This document shows, in pieces, positions 1-9,938 of a stretch of 30,192 nt of DNA; position 1 is the first letter of the stretch; every line of letters starts with the position of its first letter. The stretch is from Pleurotus ostreatus/Saccharomyces cerevisiae fusant (lineage: Eukaryota; Opisthokonta). The stretch lies in assembly GCA_024196135.1 (NCBI GenBank), contig JAMQCK010000296.1, positions 1 to 30,192 of the forward strand, written 5' to 3'. The notes beneath the pieces are model-generated. The model had not been told where the DNA came from and did not search any database. It saw only the letters and a program-made list of their open reading frames with translations. Position numbers and translations under genes: made by a program.

Positions 1-1154
1 ATTCAGTCACCCAACAATTGAAGGATGGGATTCGCATGCTCCAGCTACAGGTCCACAACCAGGACAACACCTTGCAGCTGTGTCACACGTCTTGCGTATG
101 CGCGTTTCTTTGCGAAATGGATTGTCGCTGACTTGATCATAGTCCCTGTTCAACGGTGGCACTCTTGAGGATTACCTAAAGAAAGGTAAGCGCTTGCGTC
201 GATCCGGAAGGATCGACGGCTGACGTCTTCGCAGTCAAGTCATGGATGGACGACAACACCAACGATGGCGAGTAGCATCGTACCGGCCTCTGTTCCTTTG
301 ACTGACCGTCGGCGCAGTCCTATCCATCTTGATCGTGAACATCGACAATGTGGCACCTACGGAGTACGCGACGGTCTTCGAGTCGGCCGGCTTGGACCAG
401 GTCTCGTACTCACCGTCGACCTCCACGCTCTCTGCATCGAGCTGGCCGACCCTAGGGGAGATGATTGATGATGGCAAGCGCTTGGTTACTTTCCTCGACA
501 ACCAGGCCGATACCTCTTCTGTGTCCTACCTTGTCGATGGTCAGTGCGCATCATATCTCTGGAAGCTGTGCGGTGTTTACGATAATGTCAGAGTTCACCA
601 ATATCTGGGAGACCGCGTACGATGTGACAGATACCACTTTTGACTGTGAGGTCAACCGCACGAAGGGCGACACGTCCACGCAGATGTACTTGATCAACCA
701 CTTCTTGGTATGCATATTCTGCCCGAATGTCATCAATTGCTAACGAATGCTGCAGGATAAAGTACTGCTCGGCAACCCGGTCCCTGACAAGGACAACGCG
801 GACACGACCAACGCTGCTTCTGGCACGGGCTCTCTCGGTACGCAGGTTGAGACGTGCACTAACCAGTACGGACGTGCACCGAACTTCATGCTCGTGGACG
901 TACGTTTTTGCTCGCATCTCTCAACGAGATTCACCTGATGTTTGACACAGTTCTACGAGTACGGCGGCGGCTCCGTCTTCCAGGTCGCGGCTGACCTCAA
1001 TGGCGTCACCTACGACAACTCGAGCGTCGCGCAGCCGAAGGACTCCTCTTCATCCTCGTCGGACTCCGACTCCGCCGTGTCCCTCCTGCAGATGAAGGGC
1101 GCGTCGTGGATGGCCCTTGGCGGCGTTTTGGCCGGCGCGTTCATGCTTGTATAA
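1..1154 (+). CDS. GPI-anchored PLC-like phosphodiesterase (TIM-barrel), 5' end outside the window
   Basis: Inferred exons are <1-95, 143-185, 235-267, 318-539, 592-707, 756-899 and 951-1154, all joined in frame. The product resembles the fungal secreted PLC-like phosphodiesterase family. Recognisable parts are the LCHTSC motif near the window start, VKSWMDDN...ILIVNIDN, the FESAGLDQVSYSP segment, a FLDNQAD strand and the late RAPNFMLVDFYEYG block. The C-terminus has a Ser/Asp-rich linker, then a hydrophobic tail ending in AGAFMLV directly before TAA 1152-1154, as expected for a GPI-attachment signal. The protein therefore probably sits on the outer plasma membrane or cell wall. Substrate is unknown; many fungal members are annotated only by fold. 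The intron at 268-317 appears to use a GC donor. The start codon and signal peptide lie upstream of base 1. Confidence 0.85.
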
Positions 1155-1167
1155 AAGCAACGGACAT

Positions 1168-1273
1168 CAGTGTGATGCCTAATTCGCACGAATTCAGTGC
1201 GATACTATCTTCGCACGTACCAGTGCGATACCATTCTCGCACGGACCCAGTAGTACACATCACCACGAACGGA
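1168..1273. repeat. Imperfect 26-27 bp tandem repeat downstream of the PLC-like gene
   Basis: Units start with CAGTG/CAGTA at 1168, 1195, 1221 and 1248. The core is CAGTGCGATACYATY followed by TCGCACG. The first three copies are clear and the fourth is degenerate. The repeat begins 13 bases after the stop codon, in the convergent 3' space shared with UTP11. Confidence 0.7.
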
Positions 1274-1379
1274 CTACAGTAATCACACACCCTATTATTC
1301 GTACGGGAATGGACACCAGTCACCACATTTGCATTGTACATGGTAGGACGAATAGCAGGGAAGGTTCGTCGTACGTGGG

Positions 1380-2550
1380 TCAGGCCTTGCGCTGCAGCCG
1401 CCACTTGTATATGCGGGGCTTGTAGGCCGTGGGCTCGGTGGAGGCCTTCGCCTTGAGCGGACGGCCGCCGCGAGCGTCGAGTGCGTCCTCATCATCGCTG
1501 TCTTCGTCGTCGCTGGCCTCGACGCGTTCGGCGCCGCGCAGCTTTGTCCGGCCGCCCTTTCCCATGAGCAGCCGCTGCATCTCGAACTCGCGCTGTGCGT
1601 AGCGGAGCTGGCGATCGCGGACGAGGCGGGCGGAGAGTTCTTTGAGTATGCGGGATCGGTCGGTGCTTCCTGGGTTGTCGTGTTCTTCTTCGTCGTACCA
1701 GTCTGCTTCGTCATCCTCTGCGGCTGGAAGGGGAGCGGGCTTGCGTCGCTTTTGCTTTGATGAGGGCTCGGCTTTCCAGCCGAGGTCGGGCTCTTCGTCA
1801 TCGACGTCCATCTTTTCGTTTGTGGCCTCGGGCTGCGTAGTCTCTTCGGACGCAAGTTTGCGGGCTGATGTACGGTTAGGACCGTCGCTGTGCAAAAGAG
1901 CAGGGAAGTACGCACCCTCCTGAGGGGAGTCGACGAAGACGATGTGCCGAGACTTTGCACGAGCTTTCCCCTTGCCCTTCCCACTCGGTTTCGGCAAGAT
2001 GTCCACATTCCGCAAAACCTCGAGCTCATTCGCGTCGAGATCGTCCTCGTCCTCCGTGCCTGGCTTCAAGAGATCGGCTTGGGACATGAGGCGGGCCTTC
2101 AGTTTGTCGATTTTCTGTGTGCCGTATGAGTATACGACAGATCGGCGAGGATGTACTGGCTACGCACCTTGAGATTCGACGCGCGCATCGTCCGCACGTA
2201 GTTCTCATCCTGCGTCTTCAAAACCTTCACAAAATCTACAGGTAGCGACGTGTTTCCCCGGTCCTTCAAGTGTACACCTCTCTGCCAAGCGTCGATCAGC
2301 GTCTGCTACGTTCCCTACCACTCATTCCACTCACCCTCGTCTTCTCCCTGTTCATCGAGAAGTAAAACTCATCCTTGTTCCTCTCCGCTGCCTTCTGGCG
2401 CAAGCGCGTCAAGCGATCCTGCTTGGAGTGGTAATCCCGCGCGCGGAGGACGTAGTCCTTGTGCTTTTCGAGGAAGCCGAGCTTCTCGCGGTGCTTAAGC
2501 TGGCCGCGCTCCTTGTGATTGCGCCGGTGGAGGTTGTTGCGGAGGGTCAT
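1380..2550 (-). CDS. UTP11: U3 snoRNP / SSU processome protein Utp11
   Basis: Exons on the minus strand are 2550-2335, 2281-2168 and 2114-1380, giving about 354 residues. The N-terminus [17 protein letters not shown], then [19 protein letters not shown] and [16 protein letters not shown], is the diagnostic Utp11 core. The following exons give [19 protein letters not shown] and [17 protein letters not shown], also family hallmarks. The protein ends in the conserved [12 protein letters not shown] tail. Utp11 acts in the nucleolus in the SSU processome, in 18S rRNA maturation. It is longer than the roughly 250 residues usual for the family because of a charged, acidic mid/C-terminal region (DDEEPDLGW and [14 protein letters not shown] stretches). 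It shares a divergent promoter region of about 215 bp with the gene starting at 2766. Confidence 0.93.
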
Positions 2551-2765
2551 GATGGACGTGGTGGTATGAATAGGTGAGGGGAACAGAACAAGCGCTCGAC
2601 GAAAAGGGAAGAGTGTGATGTGACGAGCGCGATCGAGATGCTGTCACGCGCGGATCTATCCGTTTTGGTTCCATTGTTGACTTCGACTTCGTCGTCGTCG
2701 GGCCCGGACGCCCTTTGTTCTCCTTCCCCGCCTGCCCTTCACCACTCAAAGGGGACGCACTCAAC

Positions 2766-4099
2766 ATGAACGATCTCTCGAAGGAGGAAGCGGAGGGCAC
2801 TCCACCTCCTGTCGATCTGGCTACAGCTCGCGAGCGCTGTGGCCAGCTCGAATACGAATGCACGGACGAAGCGTTCATGGCTAAGCTCATGTCCCCGAGC
2901 AAGCGCCCCGGCGCGCTCAGCAAGGCTACGCACTTCTTTGACAGTTGGCAAGAGTTTGAGGAGTGGAAGGCTGCTGAGGAAGCCCGATTAGATGTGACGT
3001 ATATCAAGGTGCGCGCCATTCATGTAGAGTGCTCATGAATGTTGAGCAGCCTTTTTCAGCGCACAGCGTATTCGAGTACCAAGAAGGGCTCTCCTTGGGT
3101 AGGACTTGCGTACCTCTTCTACGTTTGGATCTAATGTGATTCCTCAGAGACACACACTCTTCGTTTGTTCTCGTCAACGGGCGTCGAGGCGGGCTCAATC
3201 TCGCAGTCAACGCGCGGGAGGCCCCCACCAGGTAGGTTTCGCACGCACTCTGGGCCGGAATCTGACACGGGTTGAAGAACGTCGAGGGTAACTGCAAGGC
3301 GTCGATCAACGTCAGGATCTTTGACGATGATTCTGCCGTTCATGTTGCTTGTGAGTTGAGTGTCCTTCACTTCCCTGTCCGTGGCGCTAAACATTGCTTA
3401 GACGCGCCGTGCCACTCACATGATTCTGATGATAATCGTGTTCGGCCGCGGAGAAGGAAACGGCGCACGCCCGACGAGTCTGCCTCTCCATCGTCCTCTT
3501 GCGCCAGTCCTTCCTCGACCAGCGCTTCTTTGTCCAGAGAACCATCTTCCTCGCCCTTCGATCAAGTCTCACCTCTCGACCTGCCGCTGCCGGTAGATAC
3601 ACGCTCCACTCACGAGCGTCTGCACGAAGCGGTCTCTCTCTTCGCCGAACTTTACGAGCGTGTGCGAGATTGCGCGAATCCTCTATCCAGTTTTGAAGTC
3701 CTGGAGGACGCCTTATCCCAGCTTCAAGTATCGACAACCGAGCTGATTCACGACCCATCGACATCGCATGGGTCTTCGACGACCTCTACAGCCTCCAGAT
3801 CCCCGAGCGCCGGCGCCGGGGAAGAGGATAATCCTTCTCACCCGCAACCAACAGCAACAACGACCGCTACGAACACGACCTCCTCCATGACCATGAGCCA
3901 GCGCTGGATGAAGGCCGCGCAGACTCTCGCTGTTATCCGTCATCTTTCTACGCTTTCCGACTTCCCTGATACTGCTGTTACTTTGCTCGAAGCATCGCTA
4001 TTCCAACTGTTCCTCGAATCAATCGCTATATCCTCTCCCGAAGGTCCTGCGCAGATGGCCGCTGACCTCCAACATTCGGGCTCGCAATTCTCTGCCTGA
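2766..4099 (+). CDS. Protein with FAR1/WRKY-GCM1-like zinc DNA-binding domain (transposon-derived type)
   Basis: Inferred exons are 2766-3008, 3060-3098, 3148-3231, 3278-3350 and 3402-4099, about 378 residues. The first ATG in frame is 2766 (MNDLSKEEAEG). Residues 60-165 show the pattern FFDSWQEFEEWKAAEE, then RTAYSSTKKGSPWRHTLFVC, GNCKASINVRIF and CHSHD. This is the C...C...HxH arrangement of the WRKY-GCM1/FAR1 zinc domain common in Agaricomycete proteins related to Mutator-like or other DNA transposases. No transposase catalytic domain follows. Instead there are a basic patch (RPRRRKRR) and a long Ser/Thr/Pro-rich region with a helical segment (HERLHEAVSLFAELYERV). A nuclear DNA-binding role is inferred. 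The exon joined at 3277/3278 uses an AAG acceptor and is the least certain. Confidence 0.7.
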
Positions 4100-4640
4100 A
4101 AACGTCTTTCTCGACCTCGGTAAGTTGTTACCCTTCCGTCACGACTGGGTTTACTAAGTCAAGATTGTTGTCGCCAAGTCCGCCTACTAATATCGGTGTT
4201 ATCCTTGCCTACTATGCCCTTTCTCGTTTCGGTCTGCTTCTCTTTGTTTTATCGCTTCCCATATATACTTGCACAATCTGTCCGACGTGGTAACCTCGTT
4301 CTCATAATTATCTGACCTAGTTACTTGTTTACTGCCATAACGCTCTCAAGTTCCTTGTCCGTGCTGCAATATCTATCATTGCATCTATTTCTAGCTACAG
4401 TCCTCACTTTCATGCCTTTTGACGTCGCTTCATTCTCCTCTGTTATACTTGCTTGCTATACAGTATCTATCGCCACAATGATGTACAATAACTACTGCTT
4501 CGGGACCCGCGCATAATGACCGTGGCCAAATCCGGACACGCGATAGGGGCAGTTCCGTCACGAGCATCGTTTGAGTTCCCCCGTCATCAGGCACACGCGA
4601 TCCCTCATCCTTCCTCCTCTCCCTCCTACCACCACTAATC
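4100..4640. other. Intergenic, pyrimidine-rich; no gene seen
   Basis: AT-richer than the flanks and pyrimidine-rich on the plus strand. It should hold the 3' UTR of the upstream gene and the promoter of the LSB5-type gene. A GTAAGT at about 4121 followed by TTTACTAAG looks like a possible 3' UTR intron but is unproven. Short open frames here have no coding character. Confidence 0.5.
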
Positions 4641-6432
4641 ATGGCGGCTGCAATAACCTTTGCGAAGGCCTTCTCCCGCGAGAAACCCCATGTGCGCTGC
4701 CTGTTATCCTCCTTCCCAGGACGCAACCCTAATGCGCGGGATCGACGCAGTCGTCTATCACAGATTGGGTCGATATACTGACAGCGAACACGATCGATGG
4801 TGAGGCCTACGATGGGTGAGAGTGGGGTGTTGAATGACGTTCGAACGTGTCTGACCAGTCTGCAGTATCCCGGAGTTGGTGGACTCGATCAACTTGCAGG
4901 CGTCGGGGTGCGTAGCGCGCCACAATCCAAGAGAGGTGGCTAATCATGTTCGTGCCAGACCTGCTGAAGCCTCCCGTGCTCTGCGCAAGAAGATCAAGCA
5001 CGGAGGCCCTCACCAGCAGTACAGAGCGCTCGTGGTGCGTGCGCTGGCGTCTTGCATCCCTCGCTTAGTTCTTACGTGTTATCCCAGCTCCTCAAGGCAC
5101 TCGTGGAGAACTGTGGCCAGAAATTCCAGAGTGCGTGTACCCTGCCTCATGCAGCGTGCATGCTGGACTCAGATCGCTTGCAGGGACCTTCGCTGATGGT
5201 CAACTCACCGATGCACTGAGGCATCTTGCGACCGACCCAATGACCGACAAGAAGGTCAAGAAGAAGCTGCTCCTCGTCCTCGCATCATGGCACGAACAGT
5301 TCAAGGGGGACCCTTCCATGAACATGGTCGCCAACTTGTACAAGCAGTACAGGCCAACAGAGCGGCGGACCGTGGAGTCTGATCCGGTATACGGTGTACA
5401 ACTTCAGCGTGCGAGGGAGAAGGAAGAGGCCAAGGCGGCAGCGAGGCGGGAGAAGGAGGAGGCTAAGGAGCGGCGACGCAAAGAGGAAGAAGAGGAGAGG
5501 GCAAGGCGGAAGCAGAAGAACAGGCCACGGAGGGCGCCGTTCAACTTCGAGCAAGAGAAGCCGAAGGTGCTGAACAGCATCGTGGAGGCGTCGCAGGCGA
5601 GCAGCAACCTCGTTAATGCCATCACGGTAAGTGAAGTTATTCATGCGAGATATCCATCAGGCTAATTGGATATCAGCTGGTGAATCCGGAGAAGGAAAGC
5701 TTAAAGGAGAATGCGCGCGTCCAGGAGTGCCTCGAGAAGGCGAAGACGATCCGCAAACAGATCGTCCGATACATCCAGGTAGGTGCACATCGCGGATGTT
5801 CTTCCTCTATCTGACATTTTTTCCAGCTCGTCGAGAACGAGGAGATCATCGGCACTCTTATCGAGACGAATGATCGCATAATCGGCGCGCTCGAGATGTA
5901 TGACAAGCTATCTACACCCGACACGCAAACGTCCGAGAGCGCCGCGGACGCTATCACGGACGGCCTTGCGCGGACAAAGATATCACTTCCCGAGAGCGAA
6001 GTCGCAAGACTGCAACAGCAGCAACGAGCTGCAGTGGACCGCGCCAAACGGTCGGGCAAGGAGCCTCAGCAAGAGTCCTCGCATCTGCATCCCGACCTGG
6101 AGGACCTTACCTTCGGGAGCTTGGGTCAGACGTCCAGCAATCTGCCACCACCGATGCGGCCAACTGCGGCTGCCGACCGCGATTCAGGCGCGTACGACGG
6201 AGGCTCGTTATCCGACTTCAGCGACTACGAATCGTCGGATGAGGAGACGCACAACCGCCGGGAGCCGTCTGCGTCGAGGAAAGACTACCTATCGGCGTCG
6301 GACTCTGACGACGATGCGGCAGTCGGCTTCCGTAACGCAAACAACACCGGGTCCCTCGTCGACACCGAGGAGGACCCCTTCGCCGACCCCTTCGCCGACG
6401 AGGTGGCCGTGGGCTCTTCGAAGAAGTACTGA
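4641..6432 (+). CDS. LSB5: VHS-GAT domain adaptor, LSB5-like
   Basis: Exons are 4641-4691, 4751-4815, 4866-4907, 4959-5034, 5088-5130, 5184-5626, 5677-5778 and 5827-6432, about 475 residues. The start ATG 4641 (MAAAITFAKAFSREKPH) lies in a small exon. The VHS domain (about 15-150) reads ITDWVDILTANTID, IPELVDSINLQASGPAEASRAL, LLKALVENCGQKFQ and KKKLLLVLASWHEQF. A strongly charged Arg/Lys/Glu coiled coil follows, then a GAT-like helical domain (KVLNSIVEASQASSNLVNAI through VENEEIIGTLIETNDRII). The tail is acidic and low complexity, with a DPFADPFAD repeat. No FYVE, SH3 or GAE ear is present, which favours LSB5 over Vps27, Hse1 or GGA. Yeast Lsb5 links Las17/actin, Arf3 and ubiquitin at endocytic sites. 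The gene converges on the mitochondrial SerRS gene, with stops 166 bp apart. Confidence 0.9.
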
Positions 6433-6598
6433 GCGCCGTGCGCCACGAATGACCCCAGGCCATAGAGCCACACTCAATATTTATCGCCCTGCCTTTGTCT
6501 GTGTATTATTCTGCTCCGTTCTCTGCCGTGGAGGGGAGGTTCGATTATGTATATCTACTTTTGTACAGTCTATATAGCAGTCCGCCCGGCGCCCATTA

Positions 6599-8172
6599 TC
6601 ACGTCCACGATATGGGTATTCGGGGAGTAGAGGCTTGCAGCCAGAAGGGTTTAAGGGCTTCGGGGAGAGCGAGGCCGGTGGCTTCGCCTGCCTCGTCGAA
6701 GGTGATGCCGTTCTCGATGAGAGCGACGATGAGGCGGGGGATGGCGGCTGCGGTGCCGTTGAGGGTGTGCGCAAAGGGGAGGGCGCCGGCGGGAACGGGA
6801 GTGGATGTGCCAGCTGCTGCTGCGAGTGCTTGAGGGCGGTAGCGGATATGCAGGCGGCGAGATTGGTAGTCTGTGCAGTTGGAGAGGGAGGAGAGCTCTC
6901 CCCACTTTCCGCGGCCTGGCATCCAAGCCTCAATGTCAGTCTTGCGATACGCAGACGCTCCGAGCTCTTCCGTCGGCATGTCAAGTACTCTGCAAGAGGA
7001 GGTCAATGAGAGCAAGCCGTGAGCAGTGGTAGGCATACCTTAGCGATAGACCGAGACCCCGCAATATCTCGGTCTGGATGCTGGCCATCTCAGCCATCAT
7101 GGCCTCGCTAGACTCAGCGTCGGTCACCGCAAACAGCTCGACCTTAGAGAACTGGTGCACCCGATACAAGCCGCGGGTATCCGCCCCGCGCGCGCCCGCT
7201 TCCGCTCGGAAAGCATGTCCCAGACCTACGACCTTCCGAGGCAAGGAGGTGGACTGGAAGATCTTGTTCGCGAACATGCCTGCTAGGGGGATTTCGGCAG
7301 TACCCGCGAGGATAAGGTCCTGTGAGGAGGAAGTGGGGGTGGAGACGTCGTATATTTGGGACGCCTGGTCGTCCCGAGGTTGAAAGCCGCAGCGGTAAGC
7401 GACGTCCGCGCGGACGACGTCGGGGGGCATGACGGGGGTGAAGCCATGTCTGACGGCGATGGAGAGGGCGTAGTTTGTGAGCGCCAGTTCGAGTAAGGCA
7501 GCTTCGTTGGTGAGGTAGACCCAGGAGGTGCCGGAGACGGTGGCGCCGCTCTCGAGGTCGAGCAGGCCGAACTTCTTGCAGAAAGCGACATGATCTCGTT
7601 TCGGGTCTGCTGGTATGGGGTCCGGTCCATGTGTAGAGAGCGTGACAGCTGCGTCCTCTGGCCCTAGTGGTGCGTCCGGGTGAGTGTCGTTTGGGATAGC
7701 CAGAGCGAGCTTAAGCAACTGCTGCTCAAGACTTGCTAGCTTGTCCTCGAGCGTCGCAATCTCTTTCTTGACATTCGTCGCCTCTGCCATAGCCTCCTCC
7801 TTCCCCTTCTCGTCTTTCTGCTGCGCCGCCCGCCGTATGCGCTCCCCGATCATGGATCGAGTGTTTCGTAGCGCATTCAGTTGGTTCGTGACGGCCTTCA
7901 CCTCCTTGTGGGTGCGTGCGACGTCCTGCACATCGTCAAGGGTGACCCCGCACTTGCGGTTCATCGCATTAGTGGCCTTGTAGACCACATTTTCGCTGAT
8001 GTCCTTGTAATTTAGCCGTGGAGGGGGTAGGCTGGTGGTGCTCGGGGCCGTAGCGTAGGCTCGGCGGCATACCCTTGAGGCTCAAGCAAGGTTAGTATGC
8101 TGTCCGCGTACGTATACCACAAGAATCACCTATTGGCAAAGCCCTTCTCAACCGCAACAAAGGCGCACTCAT
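6599..8172 (-). CDS. DIA4: Mitochondrial seryl-tRNA synthetase
   Basis: Minus-strand exons are 8172-8130, 8080-7039 and 6989-6599, about 491 residues. The short first exon encodes [14 protein letters not shown], an Arg/Leu-rich presequence-like start. Exon 2 carries [10 protein letters not shown] and a long antiparallel coiled coil (tRNA-binding arm, about 50-140). Class II motif 2 is [21 protein letters not shown] and motif 3 is [20 protein letters not shown]. It charges tRNA-Ser with serine; the leader and sequence type point to mitochondria rather than cytosol. The exon 1 join uses a GAG acceptor after a good CTAAC branch site at about 8091-8096. An in-frame TGA upstream of 8080 rules out an unspliced start. 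The gene is divergent from RFC4, with ATGs 121 bp apart. Confidence 0.9.
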
Positions 8173-8230
8173 CGTCGTCTTCGACGAGGGGGATCCCAGG
8201 CAAGCCGGACCGAAAATCCGACAATTCACG

Positions 8231-8273
8231 ACGCGTCACATTTGGACGCGACTTGGTCACGTAACGGACGCGT
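8231..8273. promoter_or_regulatory. Two ACGCGT (MCB-like) boxes in the SerRS/RFC4 divergent promoter
   Basis: Perfect ACGCGT hexamers occur at 8231-8236 and 8268-8273, with GGACGCG between them, 21-63 bp before the RFC4 ATG. In ascomycete yeasts this is the MBF site controlling G1/S replication genes, so a link to RFC4 is plausible but not shown here. Confidence 0.5.
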
Positions 8274-8293
8274 AGTTCTTCCCGATCCCCCAC

Positions 8294-9719
8294 ATGTCGT
8301 CTTCGTCGAAAGCAAAGGCCACTGGCCCAGCAGACACTCCGTATGAGCTGCCTTGGTGCGTGAATGTGATTCCGAACGAGAGGGAATCTATGCTTATGAT
8401 TGTCAGGGTTGAGAAATATCGCCCACAGGTGCTGGATGATGTGGTGGGCAATGCGGACACGATCGACCGCTTGAAGGTCATTGCTCGGGACGGAAACTGC
8501 CCGCATATTATCATTTCTGTGCGTCCCCTTGCAACAATGTACCGAGTCGATGCTCATCTCGTCCCAGGGAATGCCGGGTATCGGAAAGACCACGAGTATA
8601 CACTGTCTTGCGCATCAACTACTAGGCCCTGCTTACAAGGAGGGTGTGCTGGAGCTGAATGCCTCTGACGAAAGGTGCGTGATGAGCTTGTAAGTTATGA
8701 GGAATTCTCTGACTCTGCTCGCAGAGGTATCGACGTCGTCCGAAACAAGATCAAGAACTTCGCGCAGAAGAAAGTTACCTTGCCACCAGGGCGGCACAAA
8801 ATCATCATCCTGGATGAGGCCGACAGGTGAGCCAATTCACTCTGTATTAGGCGAAGAGGTTTAACTCAGTCACTCCTAGCATGACCGCAGGCGCTCAACA
8901 AGCGCTGCGACGAACAATGGAGATCTTCTCGAATACCACTCGCTTCTGCCTCGCGTGCAACATGAGCAACAAAATCATCGAACCCATACAAAGTCGATGT
9001 GCTATTCTGCGGTACGGAAAGCTAAAGGATCAGGAGATCCTTAAGCGCTTGTTGGAGATTTGCGAGGCAGAGAAGGTGCTAACCATCCTCCTTGTCCTTC
9101 ATTCACGTTCACTAACACGCAAGTAGGTCGAATACAACGACGACGGCCTCACCGCTCTCATCTTCACTGCCGAAGGCGACATGCGGCAGGCTATCAACAA
9201 CCTGCAATCCACCTGGTCCGGCTTTGGCTTTGTCTCTGGCGACAACGTCTTCAAAGTCTGCGACCAGCCACATCCTATCACTATCCAGACCATCATTCGA
9301 TGTTGCTTGAAGGGTGATATCGACGGTGCGATGGTGAAGCTGACGGAGCTTTGGGATCAGGGGTATAGTGCGGTGGATATTGTGGTGACGCTGTTCAGGG
9401 TGGTGAAGAACTTCGACGAGTGGGTGTTATGCTTGAGTATAAAGGGGCTCTGCTGACACGATCTAGGATTCCGGAGTACACAAAACTAGAGTACATCAAG
9501 GTGAGGGACGACTAGCACTGGTGTGGCTGTCCTTGTACTGACGCGCCCCAGGAAATTGGCTTCACGCATATGCGTATTTTGGAGGGTGTAGGTACCATTA
9601 TACAGCTTTCGGGATTGCTCGCGCGGTTGTGTAAGATGGTAAGTCAGCGTCGACCGCCCGGTGTTGGCAAGCTGACCATTTTATCCTAGAATACCAAGCC
9701 AGAGCTATTGCGCGTATAA
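8294..9719 (+). CDS. RFC4: Replication factor C small subunit (yeast Rfc4 / human RFC2 type)
   Basis: Nine exons: 8294-8355, 8407-8518, 8568-8674, 8725-8826, 8880-9075, 9127-9419, 9467-9500, 9552-9638 and 9690-9719, giving 340 residues, the normal size. Visible motifs are ELPWVEKYRPQ (RFC box II), Walker [10 protein letters not shown] (59-67), [16 protein letters not shown], Walker B LDEADS (DEAD 124-127), IEPIQSRC with the SRC arginine finger (166-168) and [11 protein letters not shown]. The GMPGIGKTT Walker A and the C-terminal [15 protein letters not shown] match the Rfc4 (human RFC2) branch rather than Rfc2, Rfc3 or Rfc5. It is part of the pentameric ATPase that loads PCNA, and of the alternative Rad24, Ctf18 and Elg1 loaders. 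NASDER replaces the more usual NASDDR, a conservative change. CFD1 follows in the same direction after 219 bp. Confidence 0.96.
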
Positions 9720-9793
9720 TATCTTGGACATTCTGTATCTATAGCACTCTTCTCTCTGTCTCGATTGTCTGGCTGCGCCTTTCTACGGACGCG

Positions 9794-9828
9794 ACGCGTC
9801 CAAATTGGATCGCGGTAGCGTCACGTCA
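9794..9828. promoter_or_regulatory. ACGCGT and ACGTCA motifs upstream of CFD1
   Basis: ACGCGT at 9794-9799 and ACGTCA (CRE-like half site) at 9823-9828, within 150 bp of the CFD1 ATG. CGCGTCCAAA at 9795-9804 is the reverse complement of TTTGGACGCG at 8241-8250 in the RFC4 promoter. Confidence 0.4.
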
Positions 9829-9938
9829 TGTGCTCGTGACCGATGGTGTCGCACGGGCGCTTACGAGTTGCTGACATAGATCCTGCCTCCATTGTACTTT
9901 GCATTCCCCCTCCACCCTCCGATCCAGCCAGCGTCAAG

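Noticed and set aside
1883..1922. Possible intron inside UTP11 exon 3 (GTGCGT...CACAG on the minus strand)
   Set aside because: It would be only about 28 nt long, and the frame is open without splicing, so I kept it as coding.
2715..2765. Upstream extension of the zinc-domain gene to 2715
   Set aside because: The extension would start with TTG; the first true ATG in frame is 2766.
5285..5644. Long minus-strand open frame opposite the LSB5 coiled coil
   Set aside because: It is the antisense of the Lys/Glu/Arg-rich coiled coil and reads as Leu/Pro repeats.
9843..9938. Earlier in-frame ATG for CFD1 at 9843
   Set aside because: It adds a 32-residue leader that is not family-like, while ATG 9939 has a better context and gives the normal N-terminus.
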